From the NCBI RefSeq assembly GCF_047675955.1, contig NW_027327637.1, positions 186,001 to 250,000 of the forward strand: 64,000 nt of DNA, written 5' to 3'. The notes below the pieces were generated by a model. It did not search any database. It saw nothing but the letters and a program-made list of their open reading frames with translations, and had not been told where the DNA came from. Both the position numbers and the translations under genes were made by a program. Within the stretch, counting starts at the first letter, position 1, and the number at the start of each line of letters is the position of its first letter. This document shows, piece by piece, positions 37,840-50,800 of the stretch. This DNA comes from Chlorocebus sabaeus. Taxonomy: Eukaryota; Chordata; Mammalia; Primates; Cercopithecidae.

Positions 37840-40800
37840 ATAGAGGGCTATGTTGAAAAAGGAAATATCTTCCGTTCAAAACTGGAAAGAAGCTTTCTGA
37901 GAAACTGCTCTGTGTTCTGTTAATTCATCTCACAGAGTTACATCTTTCCCTTCAAGAAGCCTTTCGCTAAGGCTGTTCTTGTGGAATTGGCAAAGGGATA
38001 TTTGGAACCCCTAGAGGGCTATGGAGAAAAAGGAAATATCTTCCGTTCAAAACTGGAAAGAAGCTTTCTGAGAAACTGCTCTGTGTTCTGTTAATTCATC
38101 TCACAGAGTTACACCTTTCCCTTCAAGAAGCCTTTCGCTAAGGCTGTTCTTGTGGAATTGGCAAAGGGATATTTGGTAGCCCATAGAGGGCTATGGTGAA
38201 AAAGGAAATATCTTCCGTTCAAAACTGGAAAGGAGCTTTCGGAGAAACTGCTCTGTGTTCTGTTAATTCATCTCACAGAGTTACATCTTTAACTTCAAGA
38301 AGCCTTTCGCTAAGGCTGTTCTTGTGGAATTGGCAAAGGGATATTTGGAAGCCCATAGAGGGCTATGGAGAGAAAGGAAATATCTTCCGTTCAAAACTGG
38401 AAAGAAGCTTTCTGAGAAACTGTTCTATGTTCTGTTAATTCATCTCACAGAGTTACATCTTTCCCTTCAAGAAGCCTTTCGCTAAGCCTGTTCTTGTGGA
38501 ATTGGCAAAGGGATATTTGGAAGCCCATAGAGGGCTATGGTGAAAAAGGAAATATCTTTCGTTCAAAACTGGAAAGAAGCTTTCTGAGAAACTGCTCTGT
38601 GTTCTGTTAATTCATCTCACAGAGTTACATCTTTCCCTTCAAGAAGCCTTTCGCTAAGGCTGTTCTTGTGGAATTGGCAAAGGGATATTTGGAAGCCCAT
38701 AGAGGGCTATGGTGAAAAAGGAAATATCTTCCGTTCAAAACTGAAAAGAAGCTTTCTGAGAAACTGCTCTGTGTTCTGTTAATTCATCTCACAGAGTTAC
38801 ATCTATCCTTTCAAGAAGCCTTTCGCTAACGCTGTTCTTGTGGAATTGGCAAAGGGATATTTGGAAGCCCATAGAGGGCTATGGAGAAAAAGGAAATATC
38901 TTCCGTTCAAAACTGGAAAGAAGCTTTCTGAGAAACTGTTCTATGTTCTGTTAATTCATCTCACAGAGTTACATCTTTACCTTCAAGAAGCCTTTCGCTT
39001 AGGCTGTTCTTGTGGAATTGGCAAAGGGATATTTGGAAGCCCATAGAGGGCTATGGTGAAAAAGGAAATATCTTTCGTTCAAAACTGGAAAGAAGCTTTC
39101 TGAGAAACTGCTCTGTGTTCTGTTAATTCATCTCACAGAGTTACATCTTTCCCTTCAAGAAGCCTTTCGCTAAGGCTGTTCTTGTGGAATTGGCAAAGGG
39201 ATATTTGGAAGCCCATAGAGGGCTATGGTGAAAAAGGAAATATCTTTCGTTCAAAACTGGAAAGAAGCTTTCTGAGAAACTGCTCTGTGTTCTGTTAATT
39301 CATCTCACAGAGTTACATCTTTCCCTTCAAGAAGCCTTTCGCTAAGCCTGTTCTTGTGGAATTGGCAAAGGGATATTTCGAAGCCCATAGAGGGCTATGG
39401 TGAAAAAGGAAATATCTTCCGTTCAAAACTGGAAAGAAGCTTTCTGAGAAACTGCTCTGTGTTCTGTTAATTCATCTCACAGAGTTACATCTTTCCCTTC
39501 AAGAAGCCTTTCGCTAAGCCTGTTCTTGTGGAATTGGCAAAGGGATATTTCGAAGCCCATAGAGGGCTAAGGTGAAAAAGGAAATATCTTCCGTTCAAAA
39601 CTGGAAAGAAGCTTTCTGAGAAACTGCTCTGTGTTCTGTTAATTCATCTCACAGAGTTACATCTTTCCCTTCAAGAAGCCTTTCGCTAAGGCTGTTCTTG
39701 TGGAATTGGCAAAGGGATATTTGGAACCCCTAGAGGGCTATGGTGAAAAAGGAAATATCTTCCGTTCAAAACTGGAAAGAAGCTTTCTGAGAAACTGCTC
39801 TGTGTTCTGTTAATTCATCTCACAGAGTTACATCTTTCCCTTCAAGAAGCCTTTCGCTAAGCCTGTTCTTGTGGAATTGGCAAAGGGATATTTGGAAGCC
39901 CATAGAGGGCTATGGTGAAAAAGGAAATATCTTCCGTTCAAAACTGGAAAGAAGCTTTCTGAGAAACTGCTCTGTGTTCTGTTAATTCATCTCACAGAGT
40001 TACATCTTTAACTTCAAGAAGCCTTTCGCTAAGGCTGTTCTTGTGGAATTGGCAAAGGGATATTTGGAAGCCCATAGAGGGCTATGGTTGAAAAGGAAAT
40101 ATCTTCCGTTCAAAACTGGAAAGAAGTTTTCTGAGAAACTGCTCTGTGTTCTGTTAATTCATCTCACAGAGTTACATCTTTCCCTTCAAGAAGCCTTTCG
40201 CTAAGGCTGTTCTTGTGGAATTGGCAAAGGGATATTTGGAAGCCCATAGAGGGCTATGGTGAAAAAGGAAATATCTTCCGTTCAAAACTGGAAAGAAGCT
40301 TTCTGAGAAACTGCTCTGTGTTCTGTTAATTCATCTCAACGAGTTACATCTTTCCCTTCAAGAAGACTTTCGCTTAGGCTGTTCTTGTGGAATTGGCAAA
40401 GGGATATTTGGAAGCCCATAGAGGGCTATGTTGAAAAAGGAAATATCTTCCGTTCAAAACTGGAAAGAAGCTTTCTGAGAAACTGCTCTGTGTTCTGTTA
40501 ATTCATCTCACAGAGTTACATCTTTCCCTTCAAGAAGCCTTTCGCTAAGGCTGTTCTTGTGGAATTGGCAAAGGGATATTTGGAAGCCCACAGAGGGCTA
40601 TGGTGAAAAAGGAAATATCTTCCGTTCAAAACTGGAAAGAAGCTTTCTGAGAAACTGCTCTGTGTTCTGTTAATTCATCTCACAGAGTTACATCTTTAAC
40701 TTCAAGAAGCCTTTCGCTAAGGCTGTTCTTGTGGAATTGGCAAAGGGATATTTGGAAGCCCATAGAGGGCTATGGAGAAAAAGGAAATATCTTCCGTTCA

Positions 40801-42130
40801 AAACTGGAAAGAAGCTTTCTGAGAAACTGTTCTATGTTCTGTTAATTCATCTCACAGAGTTACATCTTTCCCTTCAAGAAGCCTTTCGCTAAGGCTGTTC
40901 TTGTGGAATTGGCAAAGGGATATTTGGAAGCCCATAGAGGGCTATGGTGAAAAAGGAAATATCTTTCGTTCAAAACTGGAAAGAAGCTTTCTGAGAAACT
41001 GCTCTGTGTTCTGTTAATTCATCTCACAGAGGTACATCTTTCCCTTCAAGAAGCCTTTCGCTAAGCCTGTTCTTGTGGAATTGGCAAAGGGATATTTCGA
41101 AGCCCATAGAGGTCTATGGTGAAAAAGGAAATATCTTCCGTTCAAAACTGGAAAGAAGCTTTCTGAGAAACTGCTCTGTGTTCTGTTAATTCATCTCACA
41201 GAGTTACATCTTTACCTCCAAGAAGCCTTTCGCTAAGGCTGTTCTTGTGGAATTGGCAAAGGGATATTTGGAAGCCCATAGAGGGCTATGGTGAAAAAGG
41301 AAATATCTTCCGTTCAAAACTGGAAAGAAGCTTTCTGAGAAACTGCTCTGTGTTCTGTTAATTCATCTCACAGAGTTACATCTTTCCCTTCAAGAAGTCT
41401 TTCGCTAAGGCTGTTCTTGTGGAATTGGCAAAGGGGTATTTGGAAGCCCATAGAGGGCTATGGTGAAAAAGGAAATATCTTCCGTTCAAAACTGGAAAGA
41501 AGCTTTCTGAGAAACTGCTCTGTGTTCTGTTAATTCATCTCACAGAGTTACATCTTTAACTTCAAGAAGCCTTTCGCTAAGGCTGTTCTTGTGGAACTGG
41601 CAAAGGGATATTTGGAAGCCCATAGAGGGCTATGTTGAAAAAGGAAATATCTTCCGTTCAAAACTGGAAAGAAGCTTTCTGAGAAATTGCTCTGTGTTCT
41701 GTTAATTCATCTCACAGAGTTACATCTTTCCCTTCAGGAAGAATTTCGCTAAGGCTGTTCTTGTGGAATTGGCAAAGGAATATTTGGAAGCCCATAGAGG
41801 GCTATGGTGAAAAAGGAAATATCTTCCGTTCAAAACTGGAAAGAAGCTTTCTGAGAAACTGCTCTGTGTTCTGTTAATTCATCTCACAGAGTTACATCTT
41901 TCCCTTCAAGAAGCCTTTCGCTAAGGCTGTTCTTGTGGAATTGGCAAAGGGATATTTGGAAGCCCATAGAGGGCTATGGTGAAAAAGGAAATATCTTCCG
42001 TTCAAAACTGGAAAGAAGCTTTCTGAGAAACTGCTCTGTGTTCTGTTAATTCATCTCAACGAGTTACATCTTTCCCTTCAAGAAGACTTTCGCTTAGGCT
42101 GTTCTTGTGGAATTGGCAAAGGGATATTTG
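37840..42130 (+). repeat. Block A of the 38-54 kb mosaic
   Basis: It contains the GAGCTTTCGGAG monomer (38230), CATCTATCCTTTC (38803), GGGCTAAGG (39566), GGTCTATGG (41111) and GAAGAATTTCG (41738). The segment 38.6-42.1 kb recurs 10,316 bp to the right (39566 to 49882; 41738 to 52054), and 39.7-42.1 kb recurs 3,954 bp to the right (41738 to 45692). Confidence 0.8.
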
Positions 42131-45100
42131 TAAGCCCATAGAGGGCTATGGTGAAAAAGGAAATAACTTCCGTTCAAAACTGGAAAGAAGCTTTCTGAGA
42201 AACTGCTCTGTGTTCTGTTAATTCATCTCACAGAGTTACATCTTTAACTTCAAGAAGCCTTTCGCTAAGGCTGTTCTTGTGGAATTGGCAAAGGGATATT
42301 TGGAAGCCCATAGAGGGCTATGGAGAAAAAGGAAATATCTTCCGTTCAAAACTGGAAAGAAGCTTTCTGAGAAACTGTTCTATGTTCTGTTAATTCATCT
42401 CACAGAGTTACATCGTTCCCTTCAAGAAGCCTTTCGCTTAGGCTGTTCTTGTGGAATTGGCAAAGGGATATTTGGAAGCCCATAGAGGGCTATGGTGAAA
42501 AAGGAAATATCTTTCGTTCAAAACTGGAAAGAAGCTTTCTGAGAAACTGCTCTGTGTTCTGTTAATTCATCTCACAGAGTTACATCTTTCCCTTCAAGAA
42601 GCCTTTCGCTAAGCCTGTTCTTGTGGAATTGGCAAAGGGATATTTCGAAGCCCATAGAGGGCTATGGTGAAAAAGGAAATATCTTCCGTTCAAAACTGGA
42701 AAGAAGCTTTCTGAGAAACTGCTCTGTGTTCTGTTAATTCATCTCACAGAGTTACATCTTTAACTTCAAGAAGCCTTTCGCTAAGGCTGTTCTTGTGGAA
42801 TTGGCAAAGGGATATTTGGAAGCCCATAGAGGGCTATGGTGAAAAAGGAAATATCTTCCGTTCAAAACTGGAAAGAAGCTTTCTGAGAAGCTGCTCTGTG
42901 TTCTGTTAATTCATCTCACAGAGTTACATCTTTCCCTTCAAGAAGCCTTTCGCTAAGGCTGTTCTTGTGGAATTGGCAAAGGGATATTTGGAAACCCTAG
43001 AGGGCTATGGAGAAAAAGGAAATATCTTCCGTTCAAAACTGGAAAGAAGCTTTCTGAGAAACTGCTCTGTGTTCTGTTAATTCATCTCACAGAGTTACAC
43101 CTTTCCCTTCAAGAAGCCTTTCGCTAAGGCTGTTCTTGTGGAATTGGCAAAGGGATATTTGGAAGCCCATAGAGGGCTATGGTGAAAAAGGAAATATCTT
43201 CCGTTCAAAACTGGAAAGGAGCTTTCGGAGAAACTGCTCTGTGTTCTGTTAATTCATCTCACAGAGTTACATCTTTAACTTCAAGAAGCCTTTCGCTAAG
43301 GCTGTTCTTGTGGAATTGGCAAAGGGATATTTGGAAGCCCATAGAGGGCTATGGAGAGAAAGGAAATATCTTCCGTTCAAAACTGGAAAGAAGCTTTCTG
43401 AGAAACTGTTCTATGTTCTGTTAATTCATCTCACAGAGTTACATCTTTCCCTTCAAGAAGCCTTTCGCTAAGGCTGTTCTTGTGGAATTGGCAAAGGGAT
43501 ATTTGGAAGCCCATAGAGGGCTATGGTGAAAAAGGAAATATCTTTCGTTCAAAACTGGAAAGAAGCTTTCTGAGAAACTGCTCTGTGTTCTGTTAATTCA
43601 TCTCACAGAGTTACATCTTTCCCTTCAAGAAGCCTTTTGCTAAGGCTGTTCTTGTGGAATTGGCAAAGGGATATTTGGAACCCCTAGAGGGCTATGGTGA
43701 AAAAGGAAATATCTTCCGTTCAAAACTGGAAAGAAGCTTTCTGAGAAACTGCTCTGTGTTCTGTTAATTCATCTCACAGAGTTACATCTTTCCCTTCAAG
43801 AAGCCTTTCGCTAAGCCTGTTCTTGTGGAATTGGCAAAGGGATATTTGGAAGCCCATAGAGGGCTATGGTGAAAAAGGAAATATCTTCCGTTCAAAACTG
43901 GAAAGAAGCTTTCTGAGAAACTGCTCTGTGTTCTGTTAATTCATCTCACAGAGTTACATCTTTAACTTCAAGAAGCCTTTCGCTAAGGCTGTTCTTGTGG
44001 AATTGGCAAAGGGATATTTGGAAGCCCATAGAGGGCTATGGTGAAAAAGGAAATATCTTCCGTTCAAAACTGGAAAGAAGTTTTCTGAGAAACTGCTCTG
44101 TGTTCTGTTAATTCATCTCACAGAGTTACATCTTTCCCTTCAAGAAGCCTTTCGCTAAGGCTGTTCTTGTGGAATTGGCAAAGGGATATTTGGAAGCCCA
44201 TAGAGGGCTATGGTGAAAAAGGAAATATCTTCCGTTCAAAACTGGAAAGAAGCTTTCTGAGAAACTGCTCTGTGTTCTGTTAATTCATCTCAACGAGTTA
44301 CATCTTTCCCTTCAAGAAGACTTTCGCTTAGGCTGTTCTTGTGGAATTGGCAAAGGGATATTTGGAAGCCCATAGAGGGCTATGTTGAAAAAGGAAATAT
44401 CTTCCGTTCAAAACTGGAAAGAAGCTTTCTGAGAAACTGCTCTGTGTTCTGTTAATTCATCTCACAGAGTTACACCTTTCCCTTCAAGAAGCCTTTCGCT
44501 AAGGCTGTTCTTGTGGAATTGGCAAAGGGATATTTGGAAGCCCACAGAGGGCTATGGTGAAAAAGGAAATATCTTCCGTTCAAAACTGGAAAGAAGCTTT
44601 CTGAGAAACTGCTCTGTGTTCTGTTAATTCATCTCACAGAGTTACATCTTTAACTTCAAGAAGCCTTTCGCTAAGGCTGTTCTTGTGGAATTGGCAAAGG
44701 GATATTTGGAAGCCCATAGAGGGCTATGGAGAAAAAGGAAATATCTTCCGTTCAAAACTGGAAAGAAGCTTTCTGAGAAACTGTTCTATGTTCTGTTAAT
44801 TCATCTCACAGAGTTACATCTTTCCCTTCAAGAAGCCTTTCGCTAAGGCTGTTCTTGTGGAATTGGCAAAGGGATATTTGGAAGCCCATAGAGGGCTATG
44901 GTGAAAAAGGAAATATCTTTCGTTCAAAACTGGAAAGAAGCTTTCTGAGAAACTGCTCTGTGTTCTGTTAATTCATCTCACAGAGTTACATCTTTCCCTT
45001 CAAGAAGCCTTTCGCTAAGCCTGTTCTTGTGGAATTGGCAAAGGGATATTTCGAAGCCCATAGAGGTCTATGGTGAAAAAGGAAATATCTTCCGTTCAAA

Positions 45101-47830
45101 ACTGGAAAGAAGCTTTCTGAGAAACTGCTCTGTGTTCTGTTAATTCATCTCACAGAGTTACATCTTTACCTCCAAGAAGCCTTTCGCTAAGGCTGTTCTT
45201 GTGGAATTGGCAAAGGGATATTTGGAAGCCCATAGAGGGCTATGGTGAAAAAGGAAATATCTTCCGTTCAAAACTGGAAAGAAGCTTTCTGAGAAACTGC
45301 TCTGTGTTCTGTTAATTCATCTCACAGAGTTACATCTTTCCCTTCAAGAAGTCTTTCGCTAAGGCTGTTCTTGTGGAATTGGCAAAGGGGTATTTGGAAG
45401 CCCATAGAGGGCTATGGTGAAAAAGGAAATATCTTCCGTTCAAAACTGGAAAGAAGCTTTCTGAGAAACTGCTCTGTGTTCTGTTAATTCATCTCACAGA
45501 GTTACATCTTTAACTTCAAGAAGCCTTTCGCTAAGGCTGTTCTTGTGGAACTGGCAAAGGGATATTTGGAAGCCCATAGAGGGCTATGTTGAAAAAGGAA
45601 ATATCTTCCGTTCAAAACTGGAAAGAAGCTTTCTGAGAAATTGCTCTGTGTTCTGTTAATTCATCTCACAGAGTTACATCTTTCCCTTCAGGAAGAATTT
45701 CGCTAAGGCTGTTCTTGTGGAATTGGCAAAGGAATATTTGGAAGCCCATAGAGGGCTATGGTGAAAAAGGAAATATCTTCCGTTCAAAACTGGAAAGAAG
45801 CTTTCTGAGAAACTGCTCTGTGTTCTGTTAATTCATCTCACAGAGTTACATCTTTCCCTTCAAGAAGCCTTTCGCTAAGGCTGTTCTTGTGGAATTGGCA
45901 AAGGGATATTTGGAAGCCCATAGAGGGCTATGGTGAAAAAGGAAATATCTTCCGTTCAAAACTGGAAAGAAGCTTTCTGAGAAACTGCTCTGTGTTCTGT
46001 TAATTCATCTCAACGAGTTACATCTTTCCCTTCAAGAAGACTTTCGCTTAGGCTGTTCTTGTGGAATTGGCAAAGGGATATTTGGAAGCCCATAGAGGGC
46101 TATGGTGAAAAAGGAAATATCTTTCGTTCAAAACTCGAAAGAAGCTTTCTGAGAAACTGCTCTGTGTTCTGTTAATTCATCTCACAGAGTTACATCTTTC
46201 CCTTCAAGAAGCCTTTCGCTAAGGCTGTTCTTGTGGAATTGGCAAAGGGATATTTGGAAGCCCATAGAGGGCTATGGTGAAAAAGGAAATATCTTTCGTT
46301 CAAAACTGGAAAGAAGCTTTCTGAGAAACTGCTCTGTGTTCTGTTAATTCATCTCACAGAGTTACATCTTTCCCTTCAAGAAGCCTTTCGCTAAGCCTGT
46401 TCTTGTGGAATTGGCAAAGGGATATTTCGAAGCCCATAGAGGGCTATGGTGAAAAAGGAAATATCTTCCGTTCAAAACTGGAAAGAAGCTTTCTGAGAAA
46501 CTGCTCTGTGTTCTGTTAATTCATCTCACAGAGTTACATCTTTCCCTTCAAGAAGCCTTTCGCTAAGCCTGTTCTTGTGGAATTGGCAAAGGGATATTTC
46601 GAAGCCCATAGAGGGCTAAGGTGAAAAAGGAAATATCTTCCGTTCAAAACAGGAAAGAAGCTTTCTGAGAAACTGCTCTGTGTTCTGTTAATTCATCTCA
46701 CAGAGTTACATCTTTCCCTTCAAGAAGCCTTTCGCTAAGGCTGTTCTTGTGGAATTGGCAAAGGGATATTTGGAAGCCCATAGAGGGCTATGGTGAAAAA
46801 GGAAATATCTTCCGTTCAAAACTGGAAAGAAGTTTTCTGAGAAACTGCTCTGTGTTCTGTTAATTCATCTCACAGAGTTACATCTTTCCCTACAAGAAGC
46901 CTTTCGCTTAGGCTGTTCTTGTGGAATTGGCAAAGGGATATTTGGAAGCCCATAGAGGGCTATGGTGAAAAAGGAAATATCTTTCGTTCAGAACTGGAAA
47001 GAAGCTTTCTGAGAAACTGCTCTGTGTTCTGTTAATTCATCTCACAGAGTTACATCTTTCCCTTCAAGAAGCCTTTCGCTAAGGCTGTTCTTGTGGAATT
47101 GGCAAAGGGATATTTCGAAGCCCATAGAGGGCTATGGTGAAAAAGGAAATATCTTCCGTTCAAAACTGGAAAGAAGCTTTCTGAGAAACTGCTCTGTGTT
47201 CTGTTAATTCATCTCACAGAGTTACATCTTTCCCTTCAAGAAGCCTTTCGCTAAGCCTGTTCTTGTGGAATTGGCAAAGGTATATTTCGAAGCCCATAGA
47301 GGGCTAAGGTGAAAAAGGAAATATCTTCCGTTCAAAACTGGAAAGAAGCTTTCTGAGAAACTGCTCTGTGTTCTGTTAATTCATCTCACAGAGTTACATC
47401 TTTCCCTTCAAGAAGCCTTTCGCTAAGGCTGTTCTTGTGGAATTGGCAAAGGGATATTTGGAAGCCCATAGAGGGCTATGGTGAAAAAGGAAATATCTTC
47501 CGTTCAAAACTGGAAAGAAGTTTTCTGAGAAACTGCTCTGTGTTCTGTTAATTCATCTCACAGAGTTACATCTTTCCCTACAAGAAGCCTTTCGCTTAGG
47601 CTGTTCTTGTGGAATTGGCAAAGGGATATTTGGAAGCCCATAGAGGGCTATGGTGAAAAAGGAAATATCTTCCGTTCAAAACTGGAAAGAAGCTTTCTGA
47701 GAAACTGCTCTGTGTTCTGTTAATTCATCTCACAGAGTTACATCTTTCCCTTCAGGAAGCCTTTCGCTAAGCCTGTTCTTGTGGAATTGGCAAAGAGATA
47801 TTTCGAAGCCCATAGAGGGCTACGGTGAAA
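42131..47830 (+). repeat. Block B of the 38-54 kb mosaic
   Basis: It holds AAGCTGCTC (42888), GAAACCCTAG (42991), the GAGCTTTCGGAG monomer (near 43216), GCCTTTTGC (43632), GGTCTATGG (45065), GAAGAATTTCG (45692), AAACTCGAA (46131), AAACAGG (46647), TATATTTCG (47281) and CAAAGAGATA (47791). From 43.63 kb rightward these markers recur 6,362 bp on. From about 42.5 to 43.6 kb they recur 5,330 bp on. Confidence 0.8.
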
Positions 47831-50800
47831 AAGGAAATATCTTTCGTTCAAAACTGGAAAGAAGCTTTCTGAGAAACTGCTCTGTGTTCTGTTAATTCAT
47901 CTCACAGAGTTACATCTTTCCCTTCAAGAAGCCTTTCGCTAAGCCTGTTCTTGTGGAATTGGCAAAGGGATATTTCGAAGCCCATAGAGGGCTATGGTGA
48001 AAAAGGAAATATCTTCCGTTCAAAACTGGAAAGAAGCTTTCTGAGAAACTGCTCTGTGTTCTGTTAATTCATCTCACAGAGTTACATCTTTAACTTCAAG
48101 AAGCCTTTCGCTAAGGCTGTTCTTGTGGAATTGGCAAAGGGATATTTGGAAGCCCATAGAGGGCTATGGTGAAAAAGGAAATATCTTCCGTTCAAAACTG
48201 GAAAGAAGCTTTCTGAGAAGCTGCTCTGTGTTCTGTTAATTCATCTCACAGAGTTACATCTTTCCCTTCAAGAAGCCTTTCGCTAAGGCTGTTCTTGTGG
48301 AATTGGCAAAGGGATATTTGGAAACCCTAGAGGGCTATGGAGAAAAAGGAAATATCTTCCGTTCAAAACTGGAAAGAAGCTTTCTGAGAAACTGCTCTGT
48401 GTTCTGTTAATTCATCTCACAGAGTTACACCTTTCCCTTCAAGAAGCCTTTCGCTAAGGCTGTTCTTGTGGAATTGGCAAAGGGATATTTGGAAGCCCAT
48501 AGAGGGCTATGGTGAAAAAGGAAATATCTTCCGTTCAAAACTGGAAAGGAGCTTTCGGAGAAACTGCTCTGTGTTCTGTTAATTCATCTCACAGAGTTAC
48601 ATCTTTAACTTCAAGAAGCCTTTCGCTAAGGCTGTTCTTGTGGAATTGGCAAAGGGATATTTGGAAGCCCATAGAGGGCTATGGAGAGAAAGGAAATATC
48701 TTCCGTTCAAAACTGGAAAGAAGCTTTCTGAGAAACTGTTCTATGTTCTGTTAATTCATCTCACAGAGTTACATCTTTCCCTTCAAGAAGCCTTTCGCTA
48801 AGGCTGTTCTTGTGGAATTGGCAAAGGGATATTTGGAAGCCCATAGAGGGCTATGGTGAAAAAGGAAATATCTTTCGTTCAAAACTGGAAAGAAGCTTTC
48901 TGAGAAACTGCTCTGTGTTCTGTTAATTCATCTCACAGAGTTACATCTTTCCCTTCAAGAAGCCTTTCGCTAAGGCTGTTCTTGTGGAATTGGCAAAGGG
49001 ATATTTGGAAGCCCATAGAGGGCTATGGTGAAAAAGGAAATATCTTCCGTTCAAAACTGGAAAGAAGCTTTCTGAGAAACTGCTCTGTGTTCTGTTAATT
49101 CATCTCACAGAGTTACATCTATCCTTTCAAGAAGCCTTTCGCTAACGCTGTTCTTGTGGAATTGGCAAAGGGATATTTGGAAGCCCATAGAGGGCTATGG
49201 AGAAAAAGGAAATATCTTCCGTTCAAAACTGGAAAGAAGCTTGCTGAGAAACTGTTCTATGTTCTGATAATTCATCTCACAGAGTTACATCTTTACCTTC
49301 AAGAAGCCTTTCGCTTAGGCTGTTCTTGTGGAATTGGCAAAGGGATATTTGGAAGCCCATAGAGGGCTATGGTGAAAAAGGAAATATCTTTCGTTCAAAA
49401 CTGGAAAGAAGCTTTCTGAGAAACTGCTCTGTGTTCTGTTAATTCATCTCACAGAGTTACATCTTTCCCTTCAAGAAGCCTTTCGCTAAGGCTGTTCTTG
49501 TGGAATTGGCAAAGGGATATTTGGAAGCCCATAGAGGGCTATGGTGAAAAAGGAAATATCTTTCGTTCAAAACTGGAAAGAAGCTTTCTGAGAAACTGCT
49601 CTGTGTTCTGTTAATTCATCTCACAGAGTTACATCTTTCCCTTCAAGAAGCCTTTCTCTAAGCCTGTTCTTGTGGAATTGGCAAAGGGATATTTCGAAGC
49701 CCATAGAGGGCTATGGTGAAAAAGGAAATATCTTCCGTTCAAAACTGGAAAGAAGCTTTCTGAGAAACTGCTCTGTGTTCTGTTAATTCATCTCACAGAG
49801 TTACATCTTTCCCTTCAAGAAGCCTTTCGCTAAGCCTGTTCTTGTGGAATTGGCAAAGGGATATTTCGAAGCCCATAGAGGGCTAAGGTGAAAAAGGAAA
49901 TATCTTCCGTTCAAAACTGGAAAGAAGCTTTCTGAGAAACTGCTCTGTGTTCTGTTAATTCATCTCACAGAGTTACATCTTTCCCTTCAAGAAGCCTTTT
50001 GCTAAGGCTGTTCTTGTGGAATTGGCAAAGGGATATTTGGAACCCCTAGAGGGCTATGGTGAAAAAGGAAATATCTTCCGTTCAAAACTGGAAAGAAGCT
50101 TTCTGAGAAACTGCTCTGTGTTCTGTTAATTCATCTCACAGAGTTACATCTTTCCCTTCAAGAAGCCTTTCGCTAAGCCTGTTCTTGTGGAATTGGCAAA
50201 GGGATATTTGGAAGCCCATAGAGGGCTATGGTGAAAAAGGAAATATCTTCCGTTCAAAACTGGAAAGAAGCTTTCTGAGAAACTGCTCTGTGTTCTGTTA
50301 ATTCATCTCACAGAGTTACATCTTTAACTTCAAGAAGCCTTTCGCTAAGGCTGTTCTTGTGGAATTGGCAAAGGGATATTTGGAAGCCCATAGAGGGCTA
50401 TGGTGAAAAAGGAAATATCTTCCGTTCAAAACTGGAAAGAAGTTTTCTGAGAAACTGCTCTGTGTTCTGTTAATTCATCTCACAGAGTTACATCTTTCCC
50501 TTCAAGAAGCCTTTCGCTAAGGCTGTTCTTGTGGAATTGGCAAAGGGATATTTGGAAGCCCATAGAGGGCTATGGTGAAAAAGGAAATATCTTCCGTTCA
50601 AAACTGGAAAGAAGCTTTCTGAGAAACTGCTCTGTGTTCTGTTAATTCATCTCAACGAGTTACATCTTTCCCTTCAAGAAGACTTTCGCTTAGGCTGTTC
50701 TTGTGGAATTGGCAAAGGGATATTTGGAAGCCCATAGAGGGCTATGTTGAAAAAGGAAATATCTTCCGTTCAAAACTGGAAAGAAGCTTTCTGAGAAACT

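Noticed and set aside
38193..38438. 80-81-codon open frames (38193, 43179, 48509, 56251, 57108, 57452, 60546) as genes
   Set aside because: Each opens because the TGA in TTTCTGAGAA is altered in a different way (CGGAG, CTGTG, CTCAG, CAGAG). The independent routes and the satellite origin argue for chance.
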